Source: Corallococcus sicarius (GTDB lineage Bacteria > Myxococcota > Myxococcia > Myxococcales > Myxococcaceae). From it: DNA of 52,331 nt. How positions within the stretch are numbered: the first letter of the stretch is position 1; the number at the start of each line of letters is the position of its first letter. A program made the translations under genes and the position numbers. The stretch lies in NCBI RefSeq assembly GCF_003611735.1, contig NZ_RAWG01000029.1, positions 1 to 52,331 of the forward strand, read 5' to 3'. This document shows positions 17,260 to 25,335 of the stretch, one piece after another. The notes below the pieces were generated by a model. That model was given only the letters and a program-made list of their open reading frames with translations, was not told where the DNA came from and did not search any database.

Positions 17260-17819
17260 AGCGCCTCCATCCCGGCCAGCACGGCGCTCGTGCGCAAGAG
17301 CGGGCGGAGGCCCTCGGGCGTGCGGCACAGCCCGGCCATCAGCCCGGTGCCGTCCCACGGCAGCGCTTCCTCGCCGCCGGGCGAGCCGTCCAGCAGCACC
17401 GGCGTCTCCACCAGGTCCCGCACGCGGTCCACCAGCAGCGCCACCGTGCGGCCCGCGTCCACCACCACCAGGTGCGAGTCGAGATCCGGCACGCGCTTCA
17501 CGCCCAACAGCCGCGCCAGATCCACCACCACCGCGGGGCTGCCGCGGTACACGAACGTGCCCGACACATGCGCGGGCGCACCGGGGAGCGCGTCCAGCGC
17601 CACCAGCCGCACCACCTCCTGGACATGCCGCGCGGGGATCAGCGCGGACGTGCCGCCTGCCTCCACGGTCAGGTAGAGGCCAGGCAGGCGCAGCTCGCCC
17701 TGCAGGGAGGCAAGCTCCTGGCGCAGCAACACCTGCTCTGCTTCCAACGCGCTCAGCCGCTGCTGCACGGAGGCGCGGCGCACCTGCGATTGAATGGGGG
17801 CTTTGGGGGTTTCGGCCAT
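17256..17819 (-). CDS. cheW: CheW-like coupling protein, first gene of the operon
   Basis: 187-residue CheW-fold protein. Residues 1-45 form a helical, coiled-coil-like lead (VQQRLSALEAEQVLLRQEL). The coupling fold follows with LYLTVEAGGTSALIPARHV, GTFVYRGSPAVVVDLARLLG and HLVVVDAGRTVALLVDRVRD. ATG 17819 has GGAG eight bases upstream, whereas the longer frame to 17888 adds an unrelated tail. It is the promoter-proximal gene of the leftward chemosensory operon and overlaps cheR by GTGA. The 245-bp region on its 5' side is shared with the divergent Ser/Thr kinase gene. Confidence 0.88.
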   Translation of the reverse strand: MAETPKAPIQSQVRRASVQQRLSALEAEQVLLRQELASLQGELRLPGLYLTVEAGGTSALIPARHVQEVVRLVALDALPGAPAHVSGTFVYRGSPAVVVDLARLLGVKRVPDLDSHLVVVDAGRTVALLVDRVRDLVETPVLLDGSPGGEEALPWDGTGLMAGLCRTPEGLRPLLRTSAVLAGMEAL

Positions 17820-17891
17820 CAGGAGACTCCGCCCACCCCGAGGCAGGCAGGGATAAAAACGGTAAACCGGGAGGCCCTCCCAACGCAATGC

Positions 17892-17926
17892 GGGGCAGGC
17901 GGAAGTTCCCTCCTTCCGCCTGCCCC
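17892..17926. repeat. Perfect 14-bp inverted repeat in the cheW/kinase divergent region
   Basis: GGGGCAGGCGGAAG and CTTCCGCCTGCCCC flank a 7-base spacer, centred between the chemosensory operon and the divergent Ser/Thr kinase gene. A second, shorter palindrome, GGGAGG-C-CCTCCC, lies at 17869-17881, and an A-rich patch (GGATAAAAACGG) lies at 17851-17862. The arms may be a regulator-binding site, or a hairpin insulating the two transcription units. There is no T-run of the kind an intrinsic terminator needs. Confidence 0.5.
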
Positions 17927-18064
17927 CCGGGGGCAGGGTCGCAGATGCCCCGACGTGGTGGATAACCGACCCCCATGGGGTGCGCGCGACCGTGGAGTTG
18001 TGCTTGGATGAACACCTGTCGCGTTTGACGGAGAAACCATGCTGCCTGCTTCAAGGGGACACGA

Positions 18065-20113
18065 ATGATCAAGAGCGATTCCCCGAGTCCCGAGGCGCCG
18101 GGAACGGATCCGCTCATCGGCCGGACGTTGAACGGCCGCTTCAGCATTCTGGAGCCCCTGGGTGTGGGCGGCATGGGCAAGGTGTACCGGGCCCTGCAGG
18201 CACCGCTTGAGCGGGTGGTCGCACTGAAGGTGCTCAACCCCAACTTCCCGAGCAGCCGCGACCCGGGCTTCCAGAAGCGCTTCCTGCGTGAAGCGTCCCT
18301 GACCTCGAAGCTGCGGCATCCGAACACCGTCACCGTCATCGACTACGGGCAGACGGACGACGGTATCTACTACATCGCGATGGAGTACCTGGAGGGTCGC
18401 ACGCTCGCGCAGGTGCTCGGCCAGGTGGGCCCGCTGCCGTGGGCGCGCGCGGTGTCGGTGGCGCAGCAGGTGTGCCGCTCGCTGCGCGAGGCGCACAGCC
18501 TGGGCATCATCCACCGCGACCTGAAGCCCGCGAACATCATGATCCTCAGCGAGTCGGATCAGGAACTCGTCAAGGTCCTGGACTTCGGGCTCGTGAAGTC
18601 GGTGGCGCCCCAGGAGGGGCCGGTGAGTCCGGAGATCACCCAGAACGGCACGTTCCTGGGCTCGCCGCAGTACATGGCGCCGGAGCAGGCGCGCAACGTG
18701 GCGGACGCGCGCAGCGACGTGTACTCGCTGGGCATCATGCTGTTCCAGATGCTGATGGGCCGCCCGCCGTTCATCGCGCGCGATCACATCGAGCTCATCT
18801 TCGCCCACTACAAGGAGCCGCCTCCCACGTTCCAGGCCGTGCGCCCGGACCTCGCGGTGCCGCCGGAAATCGAGATGGTGGTCCGCCGGTGTCTGGAGAA
18901 GGACCCTGCCCGGCGCTTCCAGACGATGGACGAATTGCTGGAGGGCCTGCGCGAGGCGCACATGTCCGCGGGCGGCAGCAGCGGCGTGTTCCGCCGCATG
19001 GGCGGCACGAGCACCACGGGCCCCTACCCCTCTCCGCCGACGACGGGCCCCTACGCCTCGCCGCTGTTCTCCAACGTGGGCAACAACGACGCGGCGGACG
19101 GGCTGGAGATGGACATCAGCGTGGAGGTGCCGCGCGACGTGCAGCGCGCCCGCCAGCGCACGCTGCTGATGGGCGGCCTCGGTGGCGTGGTGGTGGCGGG
19201 GCTCGTCGGCACGATGATGCTCTTCCTGCGCGGAGGTTCGGAGGACAAGCCCGCGCAGGCATCCACGCAGGTGGCGGCGCCCACCCCGCAGGCCCCGGTG
19301 GCGGAGGCCCCGGTGGCGCCCGGCGCGGGCAAGGTGCGCTTCCGGCTGATGAGCCAGCCGTCCGGCGCGCGCGTCTTCTACAGGGGCAAGGAGCGGGGCA
19401 CGACGCCCTTCGTCCTGGAGCTGCCGCTGGGCAGCGAGGGCAGCATCACCGCGGAGCTGTCGTTCGTGCTGGAGGGCTACCAGACGGAGACGGTCGTCAC
19501 CGGCGGCTCCGGCGAGGTGGTGCTGTCGCAGAAGCTGACGAAGCGCCGGGGCGGTGCCGACCGTCCCAGCCGCGTGGAGCTGGCCAACGCCTCCACGCCC
19601 GAGGACTTCGAGAACCTGGCCCCGGTGACGCAGGGCGGACTCGCCGCGCCGGTGATGATGCAGGCGAGCACGTCCGGCACGGTCGTCCCCGCGGCGGTGA
19701 GCGACAAGTCCGCGGGCTCGCTGGGCGCGTCCGCCGCGACGACGCAGGTGAGCGCCGCGGGCAGCCTCGCGGTGCCGTCATTGACGACGGGCGCGCTCGC
19801 GCCCATCCGCGCCGACGCCGTCATCCCCTTCAACGAGGCCATGGAGCGGCCGGTGATGCTGGAGGAGGGGCGCACCATCGCCTATTCGCGCGAGGCGCTC
19901 GCCACCAAGGCGGAGGGGCTCGTGGCGGTGCGCTGCACCATCACCACCAAGGGCCGCGTGGAGAACTGCCGCATCCTGAAGATGGTGCAGCACATGGACC
20001 GGGCGGTGCTCGACTCGCTCCAGTCCCGCCTCTACAAGCCCATCCAGTACCAGGGCCGCCCGGTGAACGTGGATTACACGTTCACCATGCGCCTCGTCGC
20101 TCCGCGCCGCTGA
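18065..20113 (+). CDS. Ser/Thr protein kinase with PEGA-like and TonB C-terminal domains
   Basis: Eukaryote-like (Hanks-type) kinase: G-loop PLGVGGMGKVYRA, ATP lysine in VVALKVLNP (K55), catalytic loop HRDLKPANIM (D152), DFGLVKS, and an APEQA activation-segment end, so it should be active. A single transmembrane helix (about 367-388, LLMGGLGGVVVAGLVGTMML) separates it from an extracytoplasmic part. That part contains a PEGA-like domain (about 423-490, FRLMSQPSGARVFYRGKE) and an Ala/Ser/Thr linker. The last 66 residues match the TonB C-terminal fold (VAVRCTITTKGRVENCRI, then LDSLQSRLYKPIQYQGRPV). ATG 18065 has AAGGGG seven bases upstream. PEGA tails are common in myxobacterial kinases; a TonB-type end suggests contact with an envelope protein. 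It is divergent from the chemosensory operon. Confidence 0.93.
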   Translation: MIKSDSPSPEAPGTDPLIGRTLNGRFSILEPLGVGGMGKVYRALQAPLERVVALKVLNPNFPSSRDPGFQKRFLREASLTSKLRHPNTVTVIDYGQTDDGIYYIAMEYLEGRTLAQVLGQVGPLPWARAVSVAQQVCRSLREAHSLGIIHRDLKPANIMILSESDQELVKVLDFGLVKSVAPQEGPVSPEITQNGTFLGSPQYMAPEQARNVADARSDVYSLGIMLFQMLMGRPPFIARDHIELIFAHYKEPPPTFQAVRPDLAVPPEIEMVVRRCLEKDPARRFQTMDELLEGLREAHMSAGGSSGVFRRMGGTSTTGPYPSPPTTGPYASPLFSNVGNNDAADGLEMDISVEVPRDVQRARQRTLLMGGLGGVVVAGLVGTMMLFLRGGSEDKPAQASTQVAAPTPQAPVAEAPVAPGAGKVRFRLMSQPSGARVFYRGKERGTTPFVLELPLGSEGSITAELSFVLEGYQTETVVTGGSGEVVLSQKLTKRRGGADRPSRVELANASTPEDFENLAPVTQGGLAAPVMMQASTSGTVVPAAVSDKSAGSLGASAATTQVSAAGSLAVPSLTTGALAPIRADAVIPFNEAMERPVMLEEGRTIAYSREALATKAEGLVAVRCTITTKGRVENCRILKMVQHMDRAVLDSLQSRLYKPIQYQGRPVNVDYTFTMRLVAPRR

Positions 20114-20137
20114 AGAAGCAGCACCTCCACCGCGTCC

Positions 20138-20863
20138 TTAGGGACCGGTGGAGGGCAAGAGCGGCGGTGAGGGTGGGACGGACGGGGCGGCGCCTCCCGG
20201 AGGCACGCCCCAGTCCACCACCGGCCAGCCCCGCCGCCGGGCCTCGCGTCGCAGGCGGTGGTCCGGGTTCACCACCACGGGGCGCCCCACCACCGCCAGC
20301 ACCGGCAGGTCCGAGTACGAGTCCGTGTAGAAGGCGCACGCGGACAGCGGCACGCCCGCCTCCTTCGCGGTGGCCTCCGCGTAGAGCCGCTTGCCCTCGC
20401 CGAAGCAGATGGGCCCCAGCGCGCGGCCTGTGTGGAGCCCCGCCGCGTCCACCTCGAAGCGGTTGCACAGCACGCCGTCCAGGCGCAGCTCGCGCGCCAC
20501 CAGGTCGGACAGGTAGCCCGAGGACGACGTCAGCAGCACGAGCCGGTCGCCTGCCTCCCGGTGGGCCTCCAGGGCGAGCAGGCCGCCCGGCCGGTACTGG
20601 CCGCGCACCAGCTCCGTGTAGAAGTCGGCGGAGCGCGCCTCCAGGTCCCGCGCGTCGGAGCCCGTGAGCAGCGCGGTGGCGCGCACGAGCACGTCCTGCA
20701 TCGCCACGAACCCCAGGTGGTAGCGGGCGAGCAGCAGGCTGGCGCGCAGGGCCTGCCAGCGGGTGATGTGCCCCAGCGCCAGCTCGCGACGCACCCACAG
20801 CGACGCGGAGTTGGCGGCGAGCAGCGTCCGGTCCAGGTCGAAGAAGGCGACAGCCACGCTCAC
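20138..20863 (-). CDS. HAD-IB family phosphatase (SerB/CicA-like)
   Basis: 241-residue haloacid dehalogenase-superfamily hydrolase, close in layout to phosphoserine-phosphatase-like HAD-IB enzymes. Motif I is FFDLDRTLLAANS (Asp nucleophile and general acid), motif II is VLLTSSSGYLSD, and motif IV is YTDSYSDLPVL. A helical cap lies between motifs I and II. HAD-IB proteins dephosphorylate small phosphate esters; the substrate here is not predictable. The start is GTG 20863. It lies 3 bp downstream of the MYXO-CTERM protease gene and may be cotranscribed with it. The Pro/Ser-rich last 25 residues are probably disordered. Its end is convergent with the Ser/Thr kinase gene at a 24-bp gap. Confidence 0.87.
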   Translation of the reverse strand: MSVAVAFFDLDRTLLAANSASLWVRRELALGHITRWQALRASLLLARYHLGFVAMQDVLVRATALLTGSDARDLEARSADFYTELVRGQYRPGGLLALEAHREAGDRLVLLTSSSGYLSDLVARELRLDGVLCNRFEVDAAGLHTGRALGPICFGEGKRLYAEATAKEAGVPLSACAFYTDSYSDLPVLAVVGRPVVVNPDHRLRREARRRGWPVVDWGVPPGGAAPSVPPSPPLLPSTGP

Positions 20864-20866
20864 AGT

Positions 20867-21838
20867 CTAACCGCGCGGCGCGTCCACGGCAGCCTCTCGC
20901 GCACCGGACGCCAGCCCCTCTGCCCGCCCGCTCCGGCGACGCCGCGCGAGCCCCGCCGCCCACAGCAGCACGAGGGCCAAGGCCGGGCCCCCGGCGGTGG
21001 CAGCGCAGCCGGTACCCTTCCCGTCCGCCACCAGCTTGAGGCCCGGGTCCTCCGGGATGCGGCACTGGGTGGGGGGCAGGCCGCGAGGATAGGCCGAGCA
21101 GAACCCGGCGGCGGAGCCCGGGTCGATGACGCGCTTGGACGTCTCCCCCTGATCCGCGGTGTTCTCCATGGTGGAGCCCGTGTTGAAGACGTGGTCCAGG
21201 CCGACGACATGGCCAATCTCGTGCGTCATGGTGTTCTGCACGTCCGTGGCGACGCAGTTCGTGGCGGGCACGCCCTGGCACGGGGGACCGTCAACGGTGG
21301 TGAAGAAGAACATGGGGCCGGAGTCCGTCTCCGCCGCGTTGAGCTCGATGTCCGAGTCCACCACGTGCCCGTCCCTGAAGCTGAACGACGACGTGGTGAG
21401 CCCGATGGTGGCCCCCCCGTGCGACCAGCACTGGTACACGTTGCCGCACGTCTCCTCCTCCCAGCACGCGTCGTCGGCCGGAGCGACGTCCTGGCAGTCG
21501 CGCTCGCGGAAGGTGACGACGTTGTAGTTGTCGAAGGGGTGCTCCTTGTCGTAGCCGATGTCCACCCGCTGCCGCCAGTCCTCGCCCCGGATGAAGCGGT
21601 AGTCGCTGCACGTCGCGGACAGCTTCCGCCACGCGTCGAAGGCGGCCTCGATGGCGGCGAACTCCGTGTCCCCGGGCGTGCGCGTGCTGCCGGCCGCGTC
21701 CAGGTGGTAGACGTAGTCACGCCCCGGCCACACGAGACACAGCGGCCGGCCCGGCACCAACGTGCGCTTGTAGTCCTGCTGCGCGCCCGCCGCCGCCGCG
21801 CCCAGGAGCACCGCCAGCAGCAGCAGGCGACGACTCAC
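20867..21838 (-). CDS. Secreted metzincin-type metalloprotease with MYXO-CTERM signal (copy B)
   Basis: 323-residue exported protease. An N-terminal signal peptide (RRLLLLAVLLGAAAAGAQ) is followed by a catalytic domain with the zinc motif HEIGHVVGLDH (H206, E207, H210, H216) and the downstream NTGSTM segment expected for a Met-turn. The Cys pattern (CSDYRF, CWEEETCGN, CWSHGG) suggests disulfides. The C-terminus is a MYXO-CTERM sorting signal: GTGCAAT, a hydrophobic helix (GPALALVLLWAAGLA) and RRRR. Such tails are cleaved near the Cys in myxobacteria, leaving a surface-attached protein. Start GTG 21838 overlaps the upstream gene stop as GTGA; the longer frame to 22207 lacks a signal peptide. 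It is a diverged tandem copy of the gene upstream. Confidence 0.88.
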   Translation of the reverse strand: MSRRLLLLAVLLGAAAAGAQQDYKRTLVPGRPLCLVWPGRDYVYHLDAAGSTRTPGDTEFAAIEAAFDAWRKLSATCSDYRFIRGEDWRQRVDIGYDKEHPFDNYNVVTFRERDCQDVAPADDACWEEETCGNVYQCWSHGGATIGLTTSSFSFRDGHVVDSDIELNAAETDSGPMFFFTTVDGPPCQGVPATNCVATDVQNTMTHEIGHVVGLDHVFNTGSTMENTADQGETSKRVIDPGSAAGFCSAYPRGLPPTQCRIPEDPGLKLVADGKGTGCAATAGGPALALVLLWAAGLARRRRSGRAEGLASGAREAAVDAPRG

Positions 21839-22743
21839 CGCCCACCCCTGCGGCGGCGGCGCGCGAACAGCGAGGCGGCGGCGAGGAGCGGCAGCACGGC
21901 CAGGCCTCCCGACGCCGCGGCGCAGCTGCCGCCGTCCTCGTCTTCGTCCCCATCTCCGCCGCCATTGCCGGTGTCCGGCAGCGGGATGCAGGGTTTGGTC
22001 GCGCTGCCCTTGGGGTACGCGGCGCAGACGAAGTCCCTGGAGCCGGTGTCGATGGTGCGCTTCTCCGTCTCTCCCGGGGGGGCGCTGGGGTTCATCGTGG
22101 AGCCGGTGGCCAGCGTGTGGTCCAGGCCCACGAAGTGGCCCACCTCGTGCGTGGCCGTGTTCTGCACGTCCGTCTCCACGCAGTCCGGCGTGGCCACGAT
22201 GCCGCACGGCCCGCCGTTGCCGGTGGTGAAGTTGAACTGCGCGGCGTTGAAGGAGATGTCGGAGTCGTACACGACGCCCGTGCGCTCGTCGTAGGTCGTG
22301 AGCGTGATGGCGATGGTGCCGTTGCTGTCATCCCAGCAGTCGTAGGTGTTCGCGCAGGTGTCCAGGTTGTTGCACGCGTCGCTGGGGTCCACCACCTCCC
22401 GGCAGCTGCGAGAGCGGAAGAGCATGAGGTTGATGTTGCTGCCGGTGCGCTCGTAGCCGACCTTCCGGCTGCTCACCCGCGGCCCCTCCTCCAGCGTCAG
22501 GTTGCCGCAGCTGGCGAAGATGTCCTGCCAGCTCTGGAACGAGTCGGAGATGGCCTTGAACTCCGTGTGGTTCGTCACCCGCTGGTTGCCCACGGTGCTC
22601 TGCTGCCAGACGATGCGCGACTGCGTCCAGTACAGACACTGCGTGGACGCATCCCCCGGGGACACCCGGCTGCGCACGTACGGCGCGGAGCTCTGTCCCA
22701 GCGCCATCGCCAGCACCACCCACGACGCGAGCGCGCCCATCAC
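21835..22743 (-). CDS. Secreted metzincin-type metalloprotease with MYXO-CTERM signal (copy A)
   Basis: 302 residues: a signal peptide (MGALASWVVLAMALGQS), a protease domain with HEVGHFVGLDH (H199, E200, H203, H209) and ATGSTMNP after it, and paired cysteines. The C-terminal MYXO-CTERM tail is GGSCAAASGG, then a hydrophobic helix and RRRRR. A Gly/Asp/Glu-rich spacer (GNGGGDGDEDEDGG) holds the catalytic part away from the anchor. It aligns along its length with the next gene (shared ETDVQNT/ATDVQNT, GLDH, GSTM, AYPKG/AYPRG), so the pair arose by tandem duplication. The start is GTG 22743 (GTGA overlap with the upstream stop) or ATG 22740. The substrate is unknown. Confidence 0.9.
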   Translation of the reverse strand: MMGALASWVVLAMALGQSSAPYVRSRVSPGDASTQCLYWTQSRIVWQQSTVGNQRVTNHTEFKAISDSFQSWQDIFASCGNLTLEEGPRVSSRKVGYERTGSNINLMLFRSRSCREVVDPSDACNNLDTCANTYDCWDDSNGTIAITLTTYDERTGVVYDSDISFNAAQFNFTTGNGGPCGIVATPDCVETDVQNTATHEVGHFVGLDHTLATGSTMNPSAPPGETEKRTIDTGSRDFVCAAYPKGSATKPCIPLPDTGNGGGDGDEDEDGGSCAAASGGLAVLPLLAAASLFARRRRRGGR

Positions 22744-23327
22744 TTCGTCCCCTTCGTCGCGGGCGCGCCCTGCTGCGCCTGGAGCGCCGCGCGGATGGCC
22801 GTCTTCAGCTCCTCGAGCGTCACCGGCTTCGCGGACGACACGCTCTCCTGGCGCGTCTTCGGATCAATGAGCGTCGCGTCCCCGGTGGGCGCCGGCACCG
22901 CCATCGCGCGGGTGCCGGAGGCCGACCGCTGCACCTGGTACTTGCCCTGCGCCATGCCCGCGAGCCGGAACGCGGAAGCGCCCTTCTTCTCCAGGAAGAC
23001 GACGACCTCCTCGCCCTCGGAGAACGCCGCCAGACCGCTCACCACCTGCCCGATGTCGCCCACCCGGCCGCCCGGCTGGGTGACGAGCACCGTGCCGCCG
23101 GGCTGCCCCTTGAGCGACTCGGTGACTTCAATCTCCACGTCGGTGACGATGCGCAGCTTGTCCCCGCTCCAACGGCTCTGCACGCGCCGGACGACGCCCT
23201 GCACCACCGCGTCGGACGCCTGCGCCAGTTGGGGAAGGTCCGCGCGCAGCATCGTGGTGGCCCCCACCGGAAGCCCCCCGAGCAGGGCGGCCAGCACCAG
23301 CGTGCGAACTGCGTGTCGAATCGACAT
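22740..23327 (-). CDS. Exported protein of unknown function leading the protease operon
   Basis: 195 residues with a clear signal peptide (MSIRHAVRTLVLAALLGGLP, cleaved near ATT). The mature part is a compact beta-rich domain of about 110 residues: AQASDAVVQGVVRRVQSRW, VTDVEIEVTESLKGQ, VLVTQPGGRVGD, SEGEEVVVFLEKKG and GMAQGKYQV. A helical, Ala/Lys-rich C-terminus follows. I do not recognise a named family. The start at ATG 23327 has AAGGAG seven bases upstream, an unusually good site, while the frame runs on to 24620 opposite gltX. It is the first of three coupled genes with the two MYXO-CTERM proteases, so a chaperone, inhibitor or propeptide-like role is possible but only inferred. Confidence 0.85.
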   Translation of the reverse strand: MSIRHAVRTLVLAALLGGLPVGATTMLRADLPQLAQASDAVVQGVVRRVQSRWSGDKLRIVTDVEIEVTESLKGQPGGTVLVTQPGGRVGDIGQVVSGLAAFSEGEEVVVFLEKKGASAFRLAGMAQGKYQVQRSASGTRAMAVPAPTGDATLIDPKTRQESVSSAKPVTLEELKTAIRAALQAQQGAPATKGTK

Positions 23328-23398
23328 GAAAGTCTCCTTGGCGGCCCAGCCTATCCTCAGGCTTTCAAGAGCGCACCGGACAAGAGGGGCGGCTTGCG

Positions 23399-23428
23399 TT
23401 GACCCTCGTGTCTCCCTCCTGCTATCGC
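23399..23428 (+). promoter_or_regulatory. Possible sigma-70-type promoter of gltX
   Basis: TTGACC (23399-23404) and TATCGC (23423-23428) are separated by 18 bases. Transcription would start about four bases before ATG 23439, giving an almost leaderless mRNA, which agrees with the absence of a Shine-Dalgarno sequence there. The -10 match is weak, so this is a suggestion only. Confidence 0.3.
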
Positions 23429-23438
23429 GCGCCTGTCC

Positions 23439-24881
23439 ATGGCCCCGTCCAAACCCCGCGTCCGCTTCGCTCCGTCTCCTACTGGATACCTCCACATCGG
23501 AGGTGCCCGCACCGCGCTCTTCAACTACCTCTACGCGCGGCGTTACGGCGGCACCTTCATCCTGCGCATGGAGGACACGGACCAGGAGCGCTCCACCCCG
23601 GAGTCCGTCAAGGCCATCCTGGACGGCCTGAACTGGCTGGGCCTGGACTGGGATGAAGGCCCCGGCAAGGAGGGCGCCTACGGCCCCTACTTCCAGACCC
23701 AGCGGCTGGACACCTACCGCGCCCACGCCGACCAGCTCATCTCCGAGGGCAAGGCCTTTCGCTGCTACTGCACCCGCGAGGAGATCGCGCTGCGTCGCGA
23801 GGTGGCGGACAAGGAGAACCGCGCCTACCGCTACGAGGGCACCTGCTACGGGCTGACGGCCCCGCCCGCCGGCAAGAAGCTGGAGGACGCGGTCATCCGC
23901 TTCCGCATGCCCACGGGCGACGGCGAGGTGTCGTACGACGACAAGGTCCTGGGCGTCATCACCAAGCCGTACTCGGACCTGGATGACTGGGTCATGATGC
24001 GCGCGGACGGCATCCCGCTCTACAACTACGGCTGCGTCATCGACGACCACCTGATGGACATCACCCTGGTGGCGCGCGGCCAGGAGCACATCAACTCCAC
24101 CTTCCCGCAGCTGATGCTCTACAAGGCGCTGGGGTGGACGCCGCCGGCCTTCGCGCACCTGCCGCTCATCCTCGGGCCGGACCGCGAGAAGCTCTCCAAG
24201 CGCAAGCACCCGGAAGCGGACGTGATGCTCCACGCGCGCACCGGCATCATGCCGGAGGCCCTGCTCAACTTCGTCGTCCGCCTGGGCTGGGGCCACGGCA
24301 ACGACGAGGTCATCAGCCGCGAGCAGATGGTGGAGTGGTTCGACTTCGACGGCGTGGGCAGCACCTCCGGCGTGTGGAACCCGGAGAAGCTCCAGTGGCT
24401 CAACCAGCAGTGGTTCAAGCTGCTGCCCCCCGCGCTCGTCGCGGAGCGGCTGGTCCCCTTCCTGGAGGCCCGCGGCTTCCAGGCCCGGGGCGACGCGCGC
24501 CTGGAGCCGCTGGTGGTCGCGCTGCGCGAGCGCTCGCGTACGCTGGACGAGATGGCGAACACCGCGTCCATCTACTTCCGCACCGGCGTCACCCTGGACG
24601 AGAAGGCCGCGGCCAAGCACCTGGGCGCCGACTCGCTGGGACTCCTGCGCCAGGCCCGCGAAAAGCTGGAAGCGCTGCCTGCCTGGACGGTGGAGCCGCT
24701 GGACGGCGTGGTGAAGGCCGTGAGCGAGGCGGCCAGCGTGGGCATGGGCAAGGTGGCCCAGCCGCTGCGCGTCGCCATCACCGGCAACACGACGAGCCCC
24801 GGCATCGGGGAGACGCTGCTGCTCGTGGGGCGCGAGGAAGCCCTGCGGCGCATCGACGCGGCGCTCGCGCGCGGCGGGTGA
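23439..24881 (+). CDS. gltX: Glutamyl-tRNA synthetase
   Basis: Class I aminoacyl-tRNA synthetase (480 residues) that charges tRNA-Glu with glutamate. The N-terminus carries RFAPSPTGYLHIGGARTALF with the HIGH-type motif HIGG. The GluRS-typical segments MEDTDQERS and YGPYFQTQR follow, and the KMSKS-type motif is KLSKRKHPEAD. A helical anticodon-binding domain fills the C-terminal third. The length and the HIGG/KLSKR pair separate it from glutaminyl-tRNA synthetase. The gene is divergent from the exported-protein/protease operon across 111 bp. tRNA-Gln and tRNA-Glu genes lie just downstream. Whether it also charges tRNA-Gln depends on the rest of the genome, which is not visible. Confidence 0.97.
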   Translation: MAPSKPRVRFAPSPTGYLHIGGARTALFNYLYARRYGGTFILRMEDTDQERSTPESVKAILDGLNWLGLDWDEGPGKEGAYGPYFQTQRLDTYRAHADQLISEGKAFRCYCTREEIALRREVADKENRAYRYEGTCYGLTAPPAGKKLEDAVIRFRMPTGDGEVSYDDKVLGVITKPYSDLDDWVMMRADGIPLYNYGCVIDDHLMDITLVARGQEHINSTFPQLMLYKALGWTPPAFAHLPLILGPDREKLSKRKHPEADVMLHARTGIMPEALLNFVVRLGWGHGNDEVISREQMVEWFDFDGVGSTSGVWNPEKLQWLNQQWFKLLPPALVAERLVPFLEARGFQARGDARLEPLVVALRERSRTLDEMANTASIYFRTGVTLDEKAAAKHLGADSLGLLRQAREKLEALPAWTVEPLDGVVKAVSEAASVGMGKVAQPLRVAITGNTTSPGIGETLLLVGREEALRRIDAALARGG

Positions 24882-24927
24882 GATTGACGGTGGACGCGGG
24901 CCACGCCGGGCCCTATCTTGGCCGGCG

Positions 24928-25335
24928 ATGACGCGACCGCTTGACAGCCTCCGATCCCATTTCTATAAGGCGCGCCCGCTCGGGGCCGTGCTGCTGGCCC
25001 TCTGGGCAACGGCGTCGGGCGCCGAGCTGGTGAACGGCGCCCAACTCCCGGATGGCGCCCAGAAGGTGGGCGAGAACCGGTACCGGGCATCGCGCGATTT
25101 CGAGGCGACGCTCGACTACTACAAGACGGTCTACCCGTCCTCGAGCTACCCGAGGCGGTCGATCGTCAACCAGCCGGGCGTCAAGGCGGTGCACATCACC
25201 AACCCGTCGGGGAAGAACTTCGAAGGGTTGAACATTTACGAGGCGAACGAAGAGGTTCGCATCTACGTCGTCCCGGCGCAGGGGACGACGAAACCGGCGA
25301 AGAAGGACACCAAGCCGGTCAGGAAAACGAAGTAG
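24928..25335 (+). CDS. Small exported protein of unknown function
   Basis: 135 residues with an N-terminal signal or anchor (KARPLGAVLLALWATASGA). A compact domain follows (NGAQLPDGAQKVGENRYRAS, FEATLDYYKTVYPS, PGVKAVHITNPSGKNFEGLN, EEVRIYVVPAQ). The tail is Lys/Thr-rich (KPAKKDTKPVRKTK) and probably binds anionic surfaces or is disordered. I do not recognise the family. The gene begins 46 bp after gltX and may be cotranscribed with it. The tRNA-Gln gene starts 60 bp after its stop. Codon usage and GC resemble the neighbours, so it looks native. Confidence 0.78.
   Translation: MTRPLDSLRSHFYKARPLGAVLLALWATASGAELVNGAQLPDGAQKVGENRYRASRDFEATLDYYKTVYPSSSYPRRSIVNQPGVKAVHITNPSGKNFEGLNIYEANEEVRIYVVPAQGTTKPAKKDTKPVRKTK

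Noticed and set aside
17260-18339. N-terminal extension of the cheR frame
   Set aside because: It is antisense-like within cheW and the kinase gene; GTG 17259 gives the CheR N-terminus and a GTGA overlap.
22741-24620. Long minus-strand frame opposite gltX
   Set aside because: Only its last 195 codons, from ATG 23327, have a signal peptide, a ribosome site and normal composition; the rest is a shadow of gltX.
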